29,159 nt of DNA from Thecamonas trahens ATCC 50062. Lineage: Eukaryota > Apusozoa > Apusomonadida > Apusomonadidae. The DNA lies in contig NW_013657631.1 in NCBI RefSeq assembly GCF_000142905.1, positions 257,323-286,481 of the forward strand. Direction: 5' to 3'. The translations under genes were made by a program, and so were the position numbers. Under the pieces are notes generated by a model. The model saw only the letters and a program-made list of their open reading frames with translations, did not search any database and was not told where the DNA came from. Shown piece after piece: positions 28,299 through 29,159 of the stretch; the stretch's first letter is position 1, and each line of letters begins with the position of its first letter.

Positions 28299-29117
28299 TT
28301 ACGGTGCGCAGCGAGCGATGTGGGCTGTGAGTGCGACAGTGGACATCAGGTGCCCGCCGCAGTGCGGGCAACTCGATGATGGTGGTGGTGGTGGTGGCGG
28401 TGGGTGCCAAGGCGAGGCGCGGACCGGCTTGGGCTTTTTGGCAGGTGGCGATGAGGCAGTAGGGTTGGGCTTGCGCTTGCGCTTGCGCTTCTTCGGGTTG
28501 CGATAGTCGCTGGGCTCGCGGATCTTGACGTAAGGCCCGCCGCACGAGGCCTGATGGCGAGCCCACCAATTGTCGTTGGGTCCAGGGGCGCGATTCATGG
28601 AGCGCTTGACGATGCGGGCGCAGCGGCCCTGGCACTGCCACCAGTGAGTGCGAAAGTGGTTGACCTCGTCGTTGAACGAGTGGTAGACGGTGATGGAGAG
28701 GCCGGTGGCGGCGTTGATGCGGCGCATGTGCTGGCAGAAGATGGGCCCGTGGTCCTCACGATTAGAGACCGATGCGTCGAGGAAGAGATAGGCGTGGATC
28801 ATCTCGTGAAGAAGGGTGGAGAGCAGATCGGCGCGAGAGCGGAACTGCAGCAGCTTCTCCGACAGCTTGATGGTGCAGCCACCGAGCGGGCCTCGCCACT
28901 CGCAGAGGCCTGCGCAGAGAGTCATACGCTTGGACCAGACGACCGAGACGCCCGACTCTGCCAGGCGATCCGAGAAGAAGAGGCGATCAAAGTGGAGAAA
29001 GAGGTCGTGGACGGGCGTGGCCACGTCGAGGGTCCACGATGCGACGCCCGTAGCCGTGGACGAGGCAGGAGGAGACGGAGGAGGGGATGGTGAGTGGGTC
29101 AGATCGATGATGGACAT
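28299..29117 (-). CDS. SPRTN: Spartan (SPRTN/DVC1) DNA-protein crosslink metalloprotease
   Basis: 272-aa nuclear metalloprotease of the SprT family that degrades proteins crosslinked to DNA during replication. The start ATG at 29117 is in good context (CACACCATGTCC). The SprT domain spans about 35-200: zinc site HEMIH (104-108) with Glu105 catalytic and third ligand His123 in EDHGPIF, then YHSFNDEVNHFRTHWWQC. A zinc-binding subdomain has Cys162, Cys166, His188 and Cys192. A basic KKRKRKRK stretch (209-216) is a likely nuclear signal, and a poly-Pro run follows (239-246). The C-terminus is a UBZ4-type finger: Cys250, Cys253, His266, Cys270, with C-H spacing one longer than in human SPRTN. No PIP box or p97-binding SHP motif is visible, and the protein is much shorter than human SPRTN (489 aa). 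Confidence 0.95.
   Translation of the reverse strand: MSIIDLTHSPSPPPSPPASSTATGVASWTLDVATPVHDLFLHFDRLFFSDRLAESGVSVVWSKRMTLCAGLCEWRGPLGGCTIKLSEKLLQFRSRADLLSTLLHEMIHAYLFLDASVSNREDHGPIFCQHMRRINAATGLSITVYHSFNDEVNHFRTHWWQCQGRCARIVKRSMNRAPGPNDNWWARHQASCGGPYVKIREPSDYRNPKKRKRKRKPNPTASSPPAKKPKPVRASPWHPPPPPPPPSSSCPHCGGHLMSTVALTAHIARCAP
28378..28402 (+). repeat. GGT trinucleotide tract encoding poly-Pro in SPRTN
   Basis: GGTGGTGGTGG-type repeats on the plus strand encode the proline run of SPRTN on the minus strand. A (GCTTGC)n tract at about 28468-28490 encodes its Lys-Arg repeat. Both are potentially length-variable. Confidence 0.75.
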
Positions 29118-29159
29118 GGTGTGGGTGGAGGGGGTAGAGGCATGGGTGTGGTGGGGGGG
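29118..29159 (-). promoter_or_regulatory. C-rich leader upstream of the SPRTN start
   Basis: On the minus strand the 42 bases before the ATG are C-rich and begin with a C run at the window edge (29153-29159). This matches the C-rich leaders of the two plus-strand genes near the left end. A role in transcription or translation initiation is inference. Confidence 0.35.

Overview
This is eukaryotic nuclear DNA from a free-living protist. The genome is GC-rich, gene-dense and intron-poor, with strong G/C preference at third codon positions and C- and G-rich leaders before many start codons. The gene set includes AGC kinase, WW/MyTH4 myosins, BPI/LBP family, group XII phospholipase A2, sedolisin, Spartan and a peroxisomal thiolase. 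My best guess is an apusomonad such as Thecamonas trahens; that is inference from gene style and myosin architecture, not a database match. There is no sign of prokaryotic operons, CRISPR, tRNA, rRNA or transposons.

Layout. 130-3294 (+) is the 3' exon of a RhoGAP-like/RA-like/AGC-kinase fusion whose 5' end lies outside the window. 3502-4167 (+) is a secreted group XII phospholipase A2. 4384-5610 (+) is a coiled-coil protein with a degenerate EF-hand pair. 5904-7535 (-) is a secreted BPI/LBP-family lipid-binding protein. 7517-7987 (-) is an unrecognised ORF with good coding bias that overlaps the start of the BPI gene. 8257-9702 (+) is an aldonolactone oxidase of the ascorbate family. 9720-11051 (-) is a two-exon thiolase ending in the PTS1 signal SKL. 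11170-13506 (-) is a sedolisin/TPP1-type protease. 14273-21597 and 21852-28291 (+) are two giant tandem myosins. 28299-29117 (-) is a Spartan (SPRTN) DNA-protein crosslink protease.

The most interesting part is the myosin pair. Each encodes a WW-like domain, an SH3-like domain, a motor, one IQ motif, a very long tail of about 147-residue repeats marked by a W-S-x-W signature, and a terminal MyTH4 domain without FERM. A 2,423-bp block covering motor and neck is about 99.5% identical between the two genes, with 11 differences that I could find, all synonymous. Identity then drops abruptly while the alignment stays collinear for another 540 bp, which points to recent gene conversion of the motor between genes with old, diverged tails.

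Three genes (thiolase, myosin 1, myosin 2) each carry one apparent 1-nt deletion that breaks an otherwise conserved frame. In each case one extra base in a short homopolymer mends the frame, so these look more like base-calling undercounts than real pseudogenes. Gene neighbours have unrelated functions. Genes are very tightly packed: convergent stop codons lie 7 and 17 bp apart.
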